NCBI RefSeq assembly: GCF_042242105.1
Contig: NC_092016.1
Coordinates: forward strand, 9,562,501 to 9,626,500
Direction: 5' to 3'
Length of the DNA stretch: 64,000 bases
Source: Pempheris klunzingeri
Taxonomy: Eukaryota; Chordata; Actinopteri; Acropomatiformes; Pempheridae
Under the pieces are notes generated by a model. It ran no database searches. It had not been told where the DNA came from and worked only from the letters and a program-made list of their open reading frames with translations. Shown here in pieces: positions 51,799-64,000 of this stretch. How positions within the stretch are numbered: the first letter of the stretch is position 1; each line of letters opens with the position of its first letter. A program made the translations under genes and the position numbers.

Positions 51799-51827
51799 TT
51801 TGTGTGTCTGTGTATGCGTGTGTGCGT

Positions 51828-51860
<33 letters not shown>
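51799..51860. repeat. Interrupted (GT)n microsatellite
   Basis: GT units with TGCG and TGAG interruptions; the last 27 bp are pure. Confidence 0.95.
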
Positions 51861-52890
51861 GGAGGACTGGTTGTGTTTCAGGCATTTGCGGAGCGACTAA
51901 GGCCTCTAGGGGAGAAAAAATACTCAGATTGGTGTGACGCAGAGATCCTGACTAACACACACATGCACATGGCCACCCACACACACACAGGGGCTTAAAA
52001 ATGGGGATTATGAGCTATATTTGTAGGTGTGAATGGAGAGCAATATTTTCTTTCCCAATCTCTCTCTGCTCTCTATTATGTGATCTAAAAAGTGAGCGCT
52101 TGCCTTTGATGTATGCTCAGATCCTGTGTGTTTTCCATTGCATTCTCCCTTGTGGCTCCTGGAGCTTGTTGGCCTATTCACTGGGCTCCATAATGAGCTG
52201 CTAATTATCCCAGGACCTCATCAAGTCTCTTTGGGCTCGGAGCTAAGCCTCCTCCTCATACAGGTTGGCATGGTGACCGTAGGGGATGGGACCTGCGTGG
52301 AGGAGGCCACCAAAAGGACCGCCGCAGCTTCACTCCAGCTCTCCTCCACTGAGGGGGAGTGAGAGGGACACATTTTTTCACTCCTGGGACGACAAAGGAG
52401 AGAGTGGGAAGTGTGTAGATACAATTAGCTTTAAGCATGGCTGTTTTGTGAATTTTGGTTGTATATGTGTGTCTGAGTGTTTATAAATACATGTGTGGCT
52501 GTGGGTTTGGTTGTTTTTGTCACTCTGAATGCATGAACTCATATTATGGGAAAGTTCTGACCTCTCTGGCAACTTCCACACTGATTTAAACTCTTCTGGC
52601 AGCACTGCCCGCTTCCCATTTCCTGTTTATGGTGTCATGGAAACAGGCCATACGCCTTTCCTCTGCTTTTGCACTATAACATAAAAATGTACCCTGCATC
52701 AAGCGAAGCAGGCACAAGATCTGCAGCTCTGACGCCGCAGTGTCTGTGACCAGATTTAGAACTTCCAATGATGAATACATAGAAATAGCCGGTAGAAAAT
52801 TCCAAATTTATGGACACATTTATCATCAAAGCCTTTATATAAATCACCTCTTAAAATTCCCTAATTCAAAGGCACCTCCAATTTCCTTTA

Positions 52891-52903
52891 GTTGCTAGGC
52901 AAC
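52891..52903. promoter_or_regulatory. Perfect palindromic RFX X-box (GTTGCTAGGCAAC)
   Basis: Two inverted GTTGC half-sites separated by TAG. RFX proteins bind this type of element. It is 3.5 kb upstream of the CCDC136-like start codon. Confidence 0.55.
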
Positions 52904-53521
52904 CACAGAGCGCCAAAGTGATGCTTGGAGTCGAAGGCTGGCAGCCCAGCGGTGTAAAGTGGATTGTGGGGTGAATCATTGTCTTTTATAGCTCTGAGGT
53001 TCTATTACACGGCCAGCTGACAATGACAATGATACGCTCTCACTGGAGAGTAATTATACAGCCTGTTCATCCCTTGTGTGTATCCATGAGCAAATTATGT
53101 CAGGTTGTAGTGGGGTTTGTGCTGTTTGCACGGCCACTGGACAAGCAGTTAACCATCATAATCATTAGAGATGATTTGACATAACAAATCTCTCAAATTA
53201 TGATCTAAAACTATATTTGTTAAAGCCACATATTGACCCTGAGTCCCATTTCAGTGTTTCAGTGTCTTTCAGCAAATTTTTGTGGTTTTATAGCCCATCA
53301 TTTTACTGTTTTGGTTGAATCCCACCACTCTCATTACCCACAGGCAACACATGCACCATCACCTCTTTTTAAAGGGGTTGATATATCAATATTGTGTTTC
53401 CAAGATGCCCCCAAGGCTAAAATATGGGGCATCTGGGGCCCAGCTTTTCCAGGTTGGTAATCCAGCTTTGATTATTCTAAATGTACGTTTATGTTGTTTG
53501 TCTGGAATCACTAAAATCTAC

Positions 53522-53630
53522 AGGATTCATCCTCTGTGGGCCCCGAATGCCCGTATGAAAATCCACAGCAATTTATGTAATAGTTGTTAAGATATTTCAA
53601 TGTGGACCAAACTGGACTGACATCACCATC
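53522..53630. repeat. Dispersed teleost repeat, copy 2
   Basis: Begins AGGATTCATCCTCTGTGGGC, continues with GAATGCCCGTATGAAAATCC, then ATAGTTGTTAAGATATTTCA and GTGGACCAAACTGGACTGAC. It is the same family as 45106-45230 and resembles a repeat common in percomorph genomes. Confidence 0.65.
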
Positions 53631-55981
53631 TTTGGAGCTAAAAATCAGACATTGCACGAGTTCTACACATAATTCTACTCCCGACGCACATTTTTTGTGG
53701 AAATCCTTTTTAAACAGTCTCATTCAAACCACCATTCCACTCAAGATGACCCGAATAGGGGATGGTGACTGTTAAACCACAGATACGCACTGCAAATACT
53801 TACAAGAAGTACAAGAAACTGGTGGCCCTTTATGTGTTTTGCGTATGTGTGTGTCCATTTGTGTTACATGTCAATTACATGCTCGCATTCCTGAGGTCTA
53901 TGCTGTAGCTGTGGGCGCCTTGTGTATGACTTGTTGAATCTGGATAAAACAAAGACCACAGTATGAGTGGAGTGAGTAGATTCCCTGTGTATGACCTCAC
54001 ACTCTGTGGGACAGCTCTGTGCTGTAGAACAAACAGCTCATCTCTAACACTCTCCCACTGCAGGCACTGTAGTTTTTGTAGTTTGATTTTCATTTTTATT
54101 GTCTTTTTGGGTGGAAATTGCCGCAATAGAAAAATTGGAGTGTGTCTTCCAACTGCACAACATGTTAACAGTGATCTTAGTGTGCTTTGGCAAACAGCTG
54201 TATAGCTGAGTCTGAGTGAGCTGTCCCGTGGCAGTAACATCCCACCCATCTGGTTCAGTAAGCAGTGTTCAACAAACAGCGAGAATTATTTTAGTGTTTG
54301 TCCACGGTTTGACGGTATTTGCATTCTTTCTGTGCTTATCCTGCTCTGCAACCAAAGCTCCTGCCACACTAGAGTGACACTGGTGGATTGAAGCCAGACA
54401 TTGTCAGCTCATTATCAACACCTTGTCGGCCAACTTTCTCCACTCCACAGCTCTCCCTTCCTGTGTGTGTTTGTGTGTGTGTGTGGGGGGGGTGCTGTTA
54501 TTGTGTGTGGTGAGGAGACTGTGGGAAGATTTCAAGTTTAAAGATGCCTCCATGCTCGGTCGCCTTGTCTGAGGATTACAGCTGCCTGAGGAAAGCTATG
54601 TAAAGCAATGGTGAAGGAAGTGCAATCTGGTACCTTTTATCCCTTGTGACTTGTTGTCTGTCCCTGAGAAACCGCTCGCTGTTTATCATTGGTGCAAACA
54701 AGCACATGCAGAGACTCAGACAGACTTTCTGCTTCTTTCGATTTCCGTTACACAAACTTCTGTTTTTTTTTTTTCTTTTACATTTCCTCTTTTAGATATA
54801 TACGGCATATGAGAATGGGAACCATATTGTGTGTTTGTGTGTGTGTATGTGTGTGTACGCCTGAAAGCACTTCCTGCTCTCTGACAGTGCTGTGATAGGA
54901 ATATCCTCATACTGGGCCAGCAAACTATTAAGGCTGGTCCTCTCTCGCTCTCTCTCTCTCTCTCCGCTGACATATTTTCAGGCTGTTTCACGGCACACCT
55001 CTGTTTTCTGGCTCCTCATGTTCGGCACAGAAGTTGCCAGATGTGATAGTGGCTGAAATGGAGAGAGAGAGAGAGACAGAAAAAGGTGATAGGGGAAGAG
55101 GGTTGGTGTGTCAGATGCCGTTTATAGCCTAAGAGCCACAGTTTGTTCGCAGTAAACAGAGAGAAAGAGTCAGCAAGAGGAGGGGAGGAAATGAACAATG
55201 GAGGGGAAATGATCAGTAATCTGCAGTGGTAGCTGTTGCAGCTTCCACTGCAACAGCCTGTCTGGATCTCATTATAGGTAAATTCATTTGGCTTTGGGGG
55301 TAAAGCGGAACGCATATGAGTGTAAGAGGAAGCGTGCATGTATGAGAATGAAAGCACAGATGAAAGGTGAGCGCCATAAGAGGCAAAGATACAGTCTGCA
55401 TATGTTTTAGTCCTCAGATCCTCTGAGCTGCTTTTGCAAACCTGTTTCTTGTTTGTCGCCATAGTTTATCCTCTTGAACTCATCATGACACATATTCAAA
55501 TCCTCCACTTTGTGTTTCTAAGGGAGCCAGACAAGCATTTTCATGATAAATATAAATATATTTGTAACATTTGGCAGCTAAATGCATTGCCATTGACTGG
55601 AGATCTAATATTTTGCCAACTCTTTCACACTGGTGGATCAAGCTGTCAAGTTACTTAACACCTCTATGATAACAACTCCAGGATTTCCATATTAATTTAG
55701 ATTGTTGGAAAGATTTCAAAACTATTTCAAAGGGAAGTTATTTGTACCTTGATGTAGAGATCTTATTTTAATCCTCATTTCTGAGTAGACCTGAAGTATC
55801 CTGTTTTTGTGTGTAGCCATCGATGGGTTTCCTTAGTCAGGCCATCTAAGTGTAATGGTGGTTATGGTTTCTATATCTATATCTATATTTGGGGGGGAGC
55901 AATAAGAGGCTCTAAAAAGAGGGAAGAAGTTGAAAGTAGAGTGCAAAAATACTTACCAGAGAGAGAGAGGGGGGGTGAATG

Positions 55982-55982
55982 A

Positions 55983-56029
<47 letters not shown>

Positions 56030-56180
56030 GTCTACGCAGGGAGCTTGCCGTCTGGAAAACAGCATCTTTCCCTCCACTCCGCTCCTCCCCTCTTCTTCCC
56101 TCTCGGCATCTCTCCCACGCTCCAGAGCTCAGCCTTCAGCTCCCCGGATCCTCCCAAATTCTCCCGAGGTGCAGCCTGTT

Positions 56181-56211
<31 letters not shown>

Positions 56212-56310
56212 GTGTGTGTGTGTATACATGTGTGTATATGCACTGCGTGAATACTTGACGCTCAGTACTTTCTCTGTGTGTGTGTGTGTGTGTGTGTCTC
56301 TCTCTCTCTC
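55982..56310. repeat. Cluster of (GT)n and (GA)n tracts at the CCDC136-like promoter
   Basis: GT then GA at 55982-56028, GT at 56180-56224, and GT then CT at 56274-56310, within 330 bp just upstream of the predicted first exon. Long ORFs here come from the simple sequence. Confidence 0.9.
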
Positions 56311-56402
56311 CGTGCAGCTGAGGTGGGCGTGTGGAGCCTCTGACCCTCTCTCGCCCACTCTCTTCCTCTGTCTCTCCCTCTTTGCTGCAGCTTCTGGGGG
56401 CT

Positions 56403-58288
56403 ATGGACGGACTGCGTTTGCCTCCACTCATCGAGGAAGCTCTGGACTCCACAGGTCTGTGCGGCTCTTCGGTCGGTTGAGCGTTTTTCTGCGATTCAGT
56501 GCAGTTGGATGCCGTGGGGCTATTTATAGCGCTGCACTACGGATCAGATAGGATCAGCAGAAAAGGTAGAGGGGTCGGTGTTTATCTGCTAAGACGGAGT
56601 GTTTACTCCCAAAGTGAGGGATGGTTTGGTGAACCGAGGGGGCGGAGGAGCTGGAGAGGGGTGGTCAGGTGGTTGGAGGTGGGGAGATTATTGTGGAAGC
56701 TCCGTCTTTATTAGGAGCTGTGGCCGAGCTGACAGACTGACTGACGAGTGGGCATTGCTGTCAGCTATGGCATCTGTGGACATTTGATGGAGGCGACACG
56801 CTGCCAGGTAATGGATGGCTGGCAGCCAGAGGCAGGAAATAATGTAGTCATTAGTCTGGGCTGTGTTAGATGTGTTGCATATGTTATTCTAAGGCAGACT
56901 GACAGCTGATGCAGTCATGCAGCGTTGGGTGTTATTTTTGTTCAGCTGACTTTTTATTGTACTTATTTTATAGTATTTATTTGTACTTTATGCTTAGATT
57001 GTTTTTAAGCTCACAGATTGATTCTTGTGGAAGACTTTGCATATAGTGATTGTGTTGAACAGCCTGTTTTGTAACTTCATACCACTGAATGTTGGCACAA
57101 TGCATTATCATTAACTTCCCCCCAGACAGCATCAGTAACTATGTGCAACAGTTCTCAGAATAATGTGTGGAATGTTTTTTTTGTGTGTCTGTGTGTCCCA
57201 ACAAAAAGGAAGAGTGAGTTTTCTGCGTGTTTTGAATGGGCGTGTAAACAGTGCAGCTCTATGTGGGACACTGCTTGGAGGATGTTTATTGGAGCGGAGG
57301 GACTCAGAGGGACCCACAGGTCAGCGGCCCTTTGACCGTTGGCCAGGTTTGCCAGAATCTGGCTTCCTTTTCCTGTGTAGCGCTGTCCTCAGACTGACCT
57401 TTCAATAACATTCATTTGGTGGATTATTTCTCAAAGCCCCCCTGCTCTGCAAAGTTAGCTGTAGACTTGTTTTACCAATTTGTTCAGTGTTCAGTGAGTA
57501 ATGTCCTTTATCACATTTGTTATGCAGAAGCCTGCGTACTGCCCATCACAACATGGATGCTGTCTCAGGAGAAATTCTTCCTCCCTAACAAGCTTGTTCC
57601 TGTTATCTTACAACTCTGGGGGCCTCTTTCCTTTCATCACAGCCTGAGGCATGCTCTTAAAGCCGGAAATTCAGCGTTTAGCTATGGCAAGTGTCTTTCT
57701 AAATGCAGAGTGAATCCTGACTGATTGAAAGTAAGAAGGATGGACGTCCAGCCAACGATAAGTGGATTTAGGGATGGCTAGTATTAAGTTGTATCTTTTT
57801 GAATTACATACATTCAGGGATCTAAATGGATTAAAGTGCATTTATCCTGTCCTGGCTGAGGTCAGTTGTAGCTAGACATCAGCCTGGCTGCTTCAGACTA
57901 AGCTACTTTTTGTTTTGAAGAACAAAGGTAGCTTTGTTCTGAGTTGCAGTTATTTTCAAAGCTTTTGTTTTCAGTTCTTTTTCTGTCCTGCTGGGAATAA
58001 ATTCCACTCAGCACTGGAAGAAATGCTCCTAAGATCACTTGCTACATCTACCCCAGGGGAATACAGATGCTCTCACACAAACACGCGCTCGTGCCGATCA
58101 ATCGATTTGACATTCGCAAGCTGTCTGTCTATCTCTATCTAACCACTGGCCACCATATTGTTCCTCCCACCTTCACGAGTCGCCGGCCGTATCCTTCTCC
58201 ATCCCTCTCTCTCTGCTCTCCCACTCAATATCTCTTCCCCCTCTTTCAATTGCAATCATCTGCTCTCTTCGGCGCCCACACACCTTCC

Positions 58289-58328
<40 letters not shown>

Positions 58329-61300
58329 AACGCGCAAAACCTTTGCACCTGCCAGTGCATCAGCCCACACAGCATTTCTCTTCTGTCCTCTCCTGCTCCC
58401 CCTCCGCTCCTCTCCAGTGTTGTGCCCTCACACTGTAAAAATCCACATCAGCAGTGATACTCCCCAAGGGTGCACAAACAGGATTTTTCTCAGCTCTCTG
58501 GAACTAATAAACAACAAAGTTGCTGCCTTAGACAAACTTTGTAGATCTGGGAGCTGCAGAGACCTCTGAGAAAAACAACAAAGTGAGATTCTCACGTCAG
58601 TGTTTAACATGGCCAGTCATGGAGCTAAATGAAAACAAATCTTGAATGCTTTTCCACACTCTGGCATCCCAGCTCCCTCTCTCTCAGCCCATGAAGCCCT
58701 AAAGTGTGACATGTTTCCCTGCAGCACCCTGTCCTCATTCTTCCCCATCAGACTCTAAGTGCTTCATTTTAAAACAGGCTTCCAAAGCACTCTGCACGTC
58801 CCTGACAAAGCTGAGTGTGCCACATATTTTTTTATTCTCTCTTTGATGCATTATAGAAAAAAATCTTAAGACTTTTGAGTGAATGGTGAAGGTTTATGAA
58901 CTCCTGCAGCTCCCTCTTGCAGCTTATTCTATGGAATTAAAAAAAAAACTTTCCTTGTCCCTTGCAGAAACACTCGGCATTGTCAACCTGTCATTAGCGT
59001 GCTCTCTCTCTCTCCCTCTGAGTCTTTATCCTTTTTGAATTTGGCAGCTACATGGTGAGCTGTGGTATCCCTTCTTTCCTCTGTGGTTTAAGTGATGTAA
59101 AACCTTCCAGAGAGATTGCTTTCAGGTGGGAGGCACTGATATGTGATCAAATGGATTATTACCGCCTCACTTGTTTTCATGCTTTGTTATCTGTTCCTAT
59201 TCATATCCCCTAATGGAATAACTACACAACAAGTACACACACTCACATTGCAGCACCACACATGCATATCACCTACAGTATACACACACTGACATAGCTA
59301 TTGTGCGTGCACATCTAATTAGGCCACATTATAGCTCATTCTACAATATATCTTTATTCTGTTGACCCACTTTCTCCTATTTCCCTTTCAAAGTGCAAAC
59401 ATAGATTTTTCCATTTAAATAACAGAGTCAGTCCAACGTACTTGTGGTTCCTGTTACTTTTCTTGTCTTCTGCTGCTGCTGTTGTTCCTCACTCCCCCTG
59501 GAGTTTTCAGGCTTTTAGTGCAGAGAGAGAAAAAGATAAATTCACATTAACCTCACAAGACCTCCACCCCTGGAGCTCACTGTTCGTCTCAAGCTGCTGA
59601 GTCTCACGCAGCTTGAAGTCAGCAAAGCTCACATGATGGTGACCTCACAATGTGGGCCCCATGGAGGGACAGCTGATAAGAGCACTTGGGCTCCTCCGCC
59701 GGGCAAAGCAAACGGCGGACAGAGAGGTTTCCATAGTAAACAAAACTGTGGACGAAAACACAGCTTTATTACCTCGGTGACTTTCCATATGGGGTGCAGA
59801 GGTCGCCATGGAGATGAACTAGTGTGTGGCTTCACCTGACTCCTCTCTCATGAGGAAGGAGGCAGCTCGATCGCCTTCAGGCCATATTATCACTCCTTCT
59901 CTCTTACTGTCTTCTCCTCATTTCCTCTCTTACACAGGCTCTCCACCTTTTTTCACCCCCCCCCCCTCCTTCCCTGATTCGTATTATGTCTTGCTTAGGA
60001 AGTGTGCCAGTGCAGGGGAAAAGCTACAACATCACTGCTGGGCTGGCTTCAAAGCTGGGGTAGGAGGGGGTGGTGTGCATTATGCATGGCCTCCTACACA
60101 GCTGCAGAGATCTACGGCATATATACAGATACTTAACACATGCAGCTTAAGCATGGAAGACTTATATGATCATATATACGAACATAGGCTCGTCAGAAGT
60201 GTGGGTCAGAGGTTTTGCAATTAAGTGATACATATAAGCCTGGATGTTCGCATAGAGTACACACACACAGATGTTCACAATCAATATATGCTCATGCACA
60301 CATTTATACACTTATATTCATGCGCAGAATCACTGACAAAAACTCAAACACAAAAATGCTGCACATACAAACCACTAACATTTGCCACCAGTAGCTGTCT
60401 GCTCAACCCCATTTTCAGCACAAGGCTCCCATCACACTACACTTGTAGACAGCCTCCAGCTACTGTTTCAGTGAACCATCATCTCCTTTAACAGCTGATA
60501 CGACTCCAGATGTGGCACTCAATACATTTGCTACATAGAGAAGTTCTCTTGAAAAAGTGTATTGTACTAAATTTTTATATTATGTTGCACCTGATTGCAT
60601 GAAGCAATATGAAAAATGAAAATCAAGGCTTTAAAGACAACTCCTTGGTCAGTATATTGCTATCTGCTCTATCACACTGTAGGATTGAATCTCAGATTTT
60701 GCTTAATGCGTATTTTATGAACAAACGCTTGTCTATATCCCACATCCAGCATGCCTTTTTTTTCCCCAAAAAAATCCTCACTCTGCTGCTCAATTTTGCA
60801 AAGTGCAAATTTCATTACACTCCTCACTCCATCACTGAGCACCAAATCAGAAGCAAAACAAAGGCCTTGTGTTGCCACATTAATGTTTAAATTTAATCCC
60901 AGACAGCTATTCCGAGATGCTGACAAAGAATACAACCTGCTTGTTGTCTCTTTTCTAAAGTGGCACAATGTTTGCAGTGGCATTTTCAATGTGTTTTGCT
61001 GCAATGTGATTACGAAGGAATGTGCTGTGGCTAGATAAAGCCGTCCTCTCCCTGGAGCTGTAACACTGCTCCTGAGATGACTCTACTGCTCTTGTATGCA
61101 TGCAGCGTCCATGTCTAATGCAATCCCTGCGTGACTAAAGACCAGCACTGTGCCAAGTATGCAGTGGAGTGATCACAGGTGTCACTGCAGCTGATTCTGT
61201 TGCACACTGTGTTTGACATTCACTCACAAGGTGAGGTGATAAAGCTTCTTTAAGGAGTGAAATGATTAACAAGCTGTTGTGAAAAGCCAGGAAGGCAGAC

Positions 61301-63830
61301 GTATGGCAGCACCGGAAAGATAGCAGGGGTGGCTCTGGAAGGATTCAGAATTGATGGGCACAGAATAATATGTTGAGATAATGAGGTAGAAAGTAATGCC
61401 TTTGCAAATATGCTATTAAAGGCAGTTGAACAAAGTTGAGAAGAGAGTTTTCTTTGCCCAACACATTTGTCCAGTATTAGTGGATGTCCTAAACAATTTG
61501 CCAGTGCCAAGCAACAGTGCAGAAAGTGTGTAAAAAGGGTCCACATACTTCATTCTTGCCCTGTTTTCTCTCTTTGTATTTAATCAGCTCTAGTTTGTGC
61601 CCAACGGAGGACAGTCTAAATGCTACATACACGAAACCAAAGAGCCAAAACAGAGCACAAATCACATGAGCCAACAATTTCTGAGTTATTACCCCCTGAG
61701 CTCAACATCCTAAAGGGTTTGGATGTGAGTGATATTCAGTGGGAAGCCTTTTGTCTCTTGATGGCCTTTAGCTGCCGCTGGCTATACAAGCGGCTCTGGC
61801 TCTCTCCCTGCCACACAGCTCCAGCTCTCTTCTTTATGACTAACTCATTACAGCAGCATCAAAGTTTAATGACAAAATAGCCCAGTGCTCATGAAACCTC
61901 TCACAAGCCTCCCAGGAGCTGCATTGTTTAAATTATCATTATTATGAAGCAGGAAGGAATAAGGATGATTAGGAATAAGAATTTTTTGCGGCCTGCTACT
62001 AATGTCATACAAATATGATAAAAAAAACGTGTATTGCATGTGTCTGGCCGTGATGGAAATAGTTACTGTATCTGGTGAGGGGAACAACAAGGCAGAGAAA
62101 TAATTACCACAAGAAATGAAAGCATCCCCTGAGCCAAGATTACACCAGTGAGCATCACTCTTAATTAGGTAGATCTTTAGTTAATGCTTTACTCTGTCCC
62201 CTGCTGCACCTTTTTTTTCTCGACACTCCATTCCCGTCTCTCAGCAAACACCACCCTTATCTCCCATCCTCACTCTGCTTTCTGATTACAAACAGCATTT
62301 TTAAGGCACTTGGAGACCACTTGAACATAAATGTGAGATGCTACATATCAATTTATTTCTGAGATGGACTTGACCCAGGAGGGCATGCTACTGAAAAATA
62401 GGCAAGAAAAGATAGCAGGCCATTGTGGAAGCAGAACCGCCTGAGATGAGACAGAGACCGAGGCACTAGTGATTATTTCTTACCTATTAATTGTAAATGA
62501 GAACAGACTAATCCTGTGAAAATAATCTCCATTTAGCTCTGGCCTCAATCCCATCTGAAATCTGATGGGAAAATACTTCTGCTTGTCCTGCTCTGCATTT
62601 GTCTTTGCAGCTCGAGCGAACATCGGCAGTTATGACATCAAATCAAATTTATTACTTTAGCCCTGCGTTGTATACAGTGTATCACTGGGCTTTACAGGCC
62701 CGCATTAAACAACAGCACCCCAGCCGGCCGAGGCTGTCTACAAGAGCGAGGAAAACCAAACAAACAAACCGTGTAAGGTGACACATTGTTTTATAGAGGT
62801 CTGTGCTTGTCAGATCTTTCTCACTATGGCTGGTAGCTTGTGCTATTATGAACTTGGAGGTGCATTGCTGAGTGGTGAGTCATTGTGATTGCTTCAGCAT
62901 ACAGACCCACCTACCCCCCTTCTTTCTCCGCATTGTATCAGCTAACTCACTCCACCTACTGGTCAGAAATGTTAATTCACTGTGCAGATAGAATGTAATG
63001 AAGTGTATGATGAATGTAATGAGTGTGATACAAAGATGCACAGTAATGCTTCTTGAAATTATAATCAGTTATCCTCAACACTTGTTATATGTCAGCAAAG
63101 TCACACTTTACGACTGCACGGTATCGACATTTAGACTTACTAGACAGCTTGACATTTTTAGGCATATAATCTGAAGCATTCTTCTCCAAGTGAATGCATT
63201 TGTTGCTACTTTTCTGTCAACATGTCAGCTCTAATCTCATAAGAGTGTTGTCGGTAATCTTGTATATTTAAATTAGTGCGCTAAATCCAGGTCCATGAGT
63301 GGAATAGAGGCTGGTGTACGAAGGACTCAATGCTACTTTAATCACAAGATGGTGCTGTTGATTCAGTAGAAAGCACAATCTATGTGGTGATTAAAGCGTG
63401 GTTGAATTTGGGTGATGACAGAGGGGTTTGTCACCTGTAAATCTCTCTTCCTGCCTCCCTCTCTTTCCCTGTCAGGCATCCCTTTCTAATATCGCTGTCA
63501 TCTCTCCATTAGATGACCCGTGCGATCTGAAAGCAGAGTGCAGCCCCACCATGGACAACGAGATAACGGCGAAGGAGAGAGGCGTCTTGGAGGAGGACAA
63601 CGAGAAGGAGGAGATGGACCAGGAGAGAGCTCAGGAGGAGGAGGGGGACGAGAAGAAGCTGAAGGAGGAAGAAGGCGAAGGGGAGGAGAAGAAGAGGAAG
63701 GCGCAGGAGCCGCTGACAGAGGAGCAGGAGCTGGAGGAGCTGAGGGCCCAGGTGCTGCAACTGCTGCTGGAGCTGGACGATGCCCGAGAGACCTCCAACA
63801 AACACCAGGAGAGCTTTCATGAGCTGCAAG
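56403..63830 (+). CDS. CCDC136-like coiled-coil protein, first two coding exons (partial)
   Basis: CCDC136 proteins are long coiled-coil proteins, with a role in acrosome formation reported in mammals. Two coding exons are seen. Exon 56403-56454 encodes MDGLRLPPLIEEALDST. Exon 63513-63830 continues DDPCDLKAECS, an extremely Glu/Lys-rich stretch, and then the family motif EEQELEELRAQVLQLLLELD with KHQESFHELQ. Both junctions are GT-AG; 52 and 318 nt join in phase and leave phase 1 for the next exon beyond the window. The human protein also has an acidic N-terminus followed by ELEELRAQVLQL and then LELQG. The start is chosen from the exon-1 peptide rather than the internal ATG at 63551, because it joins in phase without a stop. 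The exact orthology within the family is open. Confidence 0.75.
58290..58326. repeat. (CA)n microsatellite
   Basis: About 18 CA units in the CCDC136-like intron 1. Confidence 0.97.
62630..62740. repeat. Degenerate dispersed repeat (CAAATTTATT…GGGCTTTACAG)
   Basis: Contains AATCAAATTTATTAC followed by TATCACTGGGCTTTACAGGC, the block order of a common fish repeat whose consensus I recall as CAAATTTATTTGTATAGC…GGGCTTTACA. It also generates a spurious exon-like ORF with a GTAAGG donor at its end. Confidence 0.45.
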
Positions 63831-64000
63831 GTGAGACCTCCATTCTTGGATGTGGCTGTTACCACTGAGACTGTATTCTTCTACCATTTATTCATTATTT
63901 AACGCTTTGAATCATTAATCTTCCTTTGTCACAATCTTTTATTCACTAACAGCCATGAAGTGAAATCAAGATCTGTGAAACTGAATGCAAACATCTCCCA
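63831..64000. other. Start of CCDC136-like intron 2
   Basis: AT-rich intronic sequence after the donor GTGAGA; no further exon before the window ends. Confidence 0.7.

Larger units (their letters stand above)
51300..55980. other. Intergenic DNA between TMCC3 and the CCDC136-like gene
   Basis: No coding exon is recognised. It holds (GT)n at 51799-51860, an RFX X-box at 52891, a dispersed repeat at 53522 and short GT and CT tracts near 54465-54485, 54826-54857 and 54940-54963. Moderately GC, non-repetitive stretches at about 52180-52360 and 52850-53000 could be conserved noncoding DNA, but this cannot be judged from one sequence. Confidence 0.5.
56455..63512. other. CCDC136-like intron 1
   Basis: A 7-kb intron. 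It contains (CA)n at 58290-58326, a GC-balanced unique stretch at 59630-59830 and a degenerate repeat at 62630-62740. Otherwise nothing is recognised; ORFs are short and without family similarity. Confidence 0.65.

Noticed and set aside
55979-56551. 190-residue ORF over the GT/GA cluster
   Set aside because: Mostly CVCVCV and ERERER simple sequence; the real coding exon is only 56403-56454 in another frame.
59826-60224. 132-residue ORF in the CCDC136-like intron
   Set aside because: Low-complexity and without family similarity; crosses a C-rich run.
62599-62781. Exon-like ORF flanked by an AG and a GTAAGG donor
   Set aside because: The interior is a degenerate dispersed repeat (CAAATTTATT…GGGCTTTACAG) and its frame does not fit the join between the two coding exons.
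63428-63512. Upstream extension of the CCDC136-like ORF
   Set aside because: A good acceptor (CTCCATTAG) ends at 63512 and the exon-1 peptide joins in phase, so the upstream frame is intronic.

Overview
This window is nuclear DNA of a ray-finned fish, most likely a percomorph teleost. The genes have many small GT-AG exons, (CA)n/(GT)n tracts are frequent, several repeats resemble families typical of percomorph genomes, and every recognisable protein is vertebrate. No bacterial, viral or CRISPR system is present. All exon models below are my own reading of splice sites and reading phase.

Layout, left to right. (1) 220-2946, minus strand: the first five coding exons of METAP2 (methionine aminopeptidase 2), cut by the left edge. 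(2) 2947-3689: a compact head-to-head promoter interval. (3) 3690-11338, plus: an 18-exon gene for a FAM194-domain protein of about 926 residues, best matched to human C3orf20. (4) 12527-26881, plus: complete FGD6, a Cdc42-type RhoGEF with DH-PH-FYVE-PH architecture, 1268 residues. (5) about 28.3-36.1 kb, plus: NR2C1 (orphan nuclear receptor TR2), coding 30950-35434, 611 residues, with a noncoding first exon. (6) 38995-48735, plus: TMCC3, an ER coiled-coil protein with two C-terminal membrane segments, 497 residues, intron 1 of about 7.7 kb and a long 3' UTR. (7) 56403-63830, plus: the first two coding exons of a CCDC136-like coiled-coil gene that runs off the right edge.

The genes do not form an operon or a single pathway; the link between them is evolutionary. 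METAP2(-), FGD6(+), NR2C1(+), TMCC3(+) reproduces human 12q22 in mirror orientation. The C3orf20-like gene next to FGD6, however, reproduces human 3p25, where C3orf20, FGD5 and NR2C2 lie in the same order and direction. The window therefore seems to keep an ancestral C3orf20-FGD-NR2C triplet on the FGD6/NR2C1 copy, while VEZT and NDUFA12, which occupy these gaps in human, are not seen.

Spaces between genes and large introns hold degenerate MITE-like elements, a non-LTR retrotransposon fragment, dispersed teleost repeats, microsatellites, CTCF-like motifs, a perfect RFX X-box, a hairpin and a possible alternative first exon of TMCC3.
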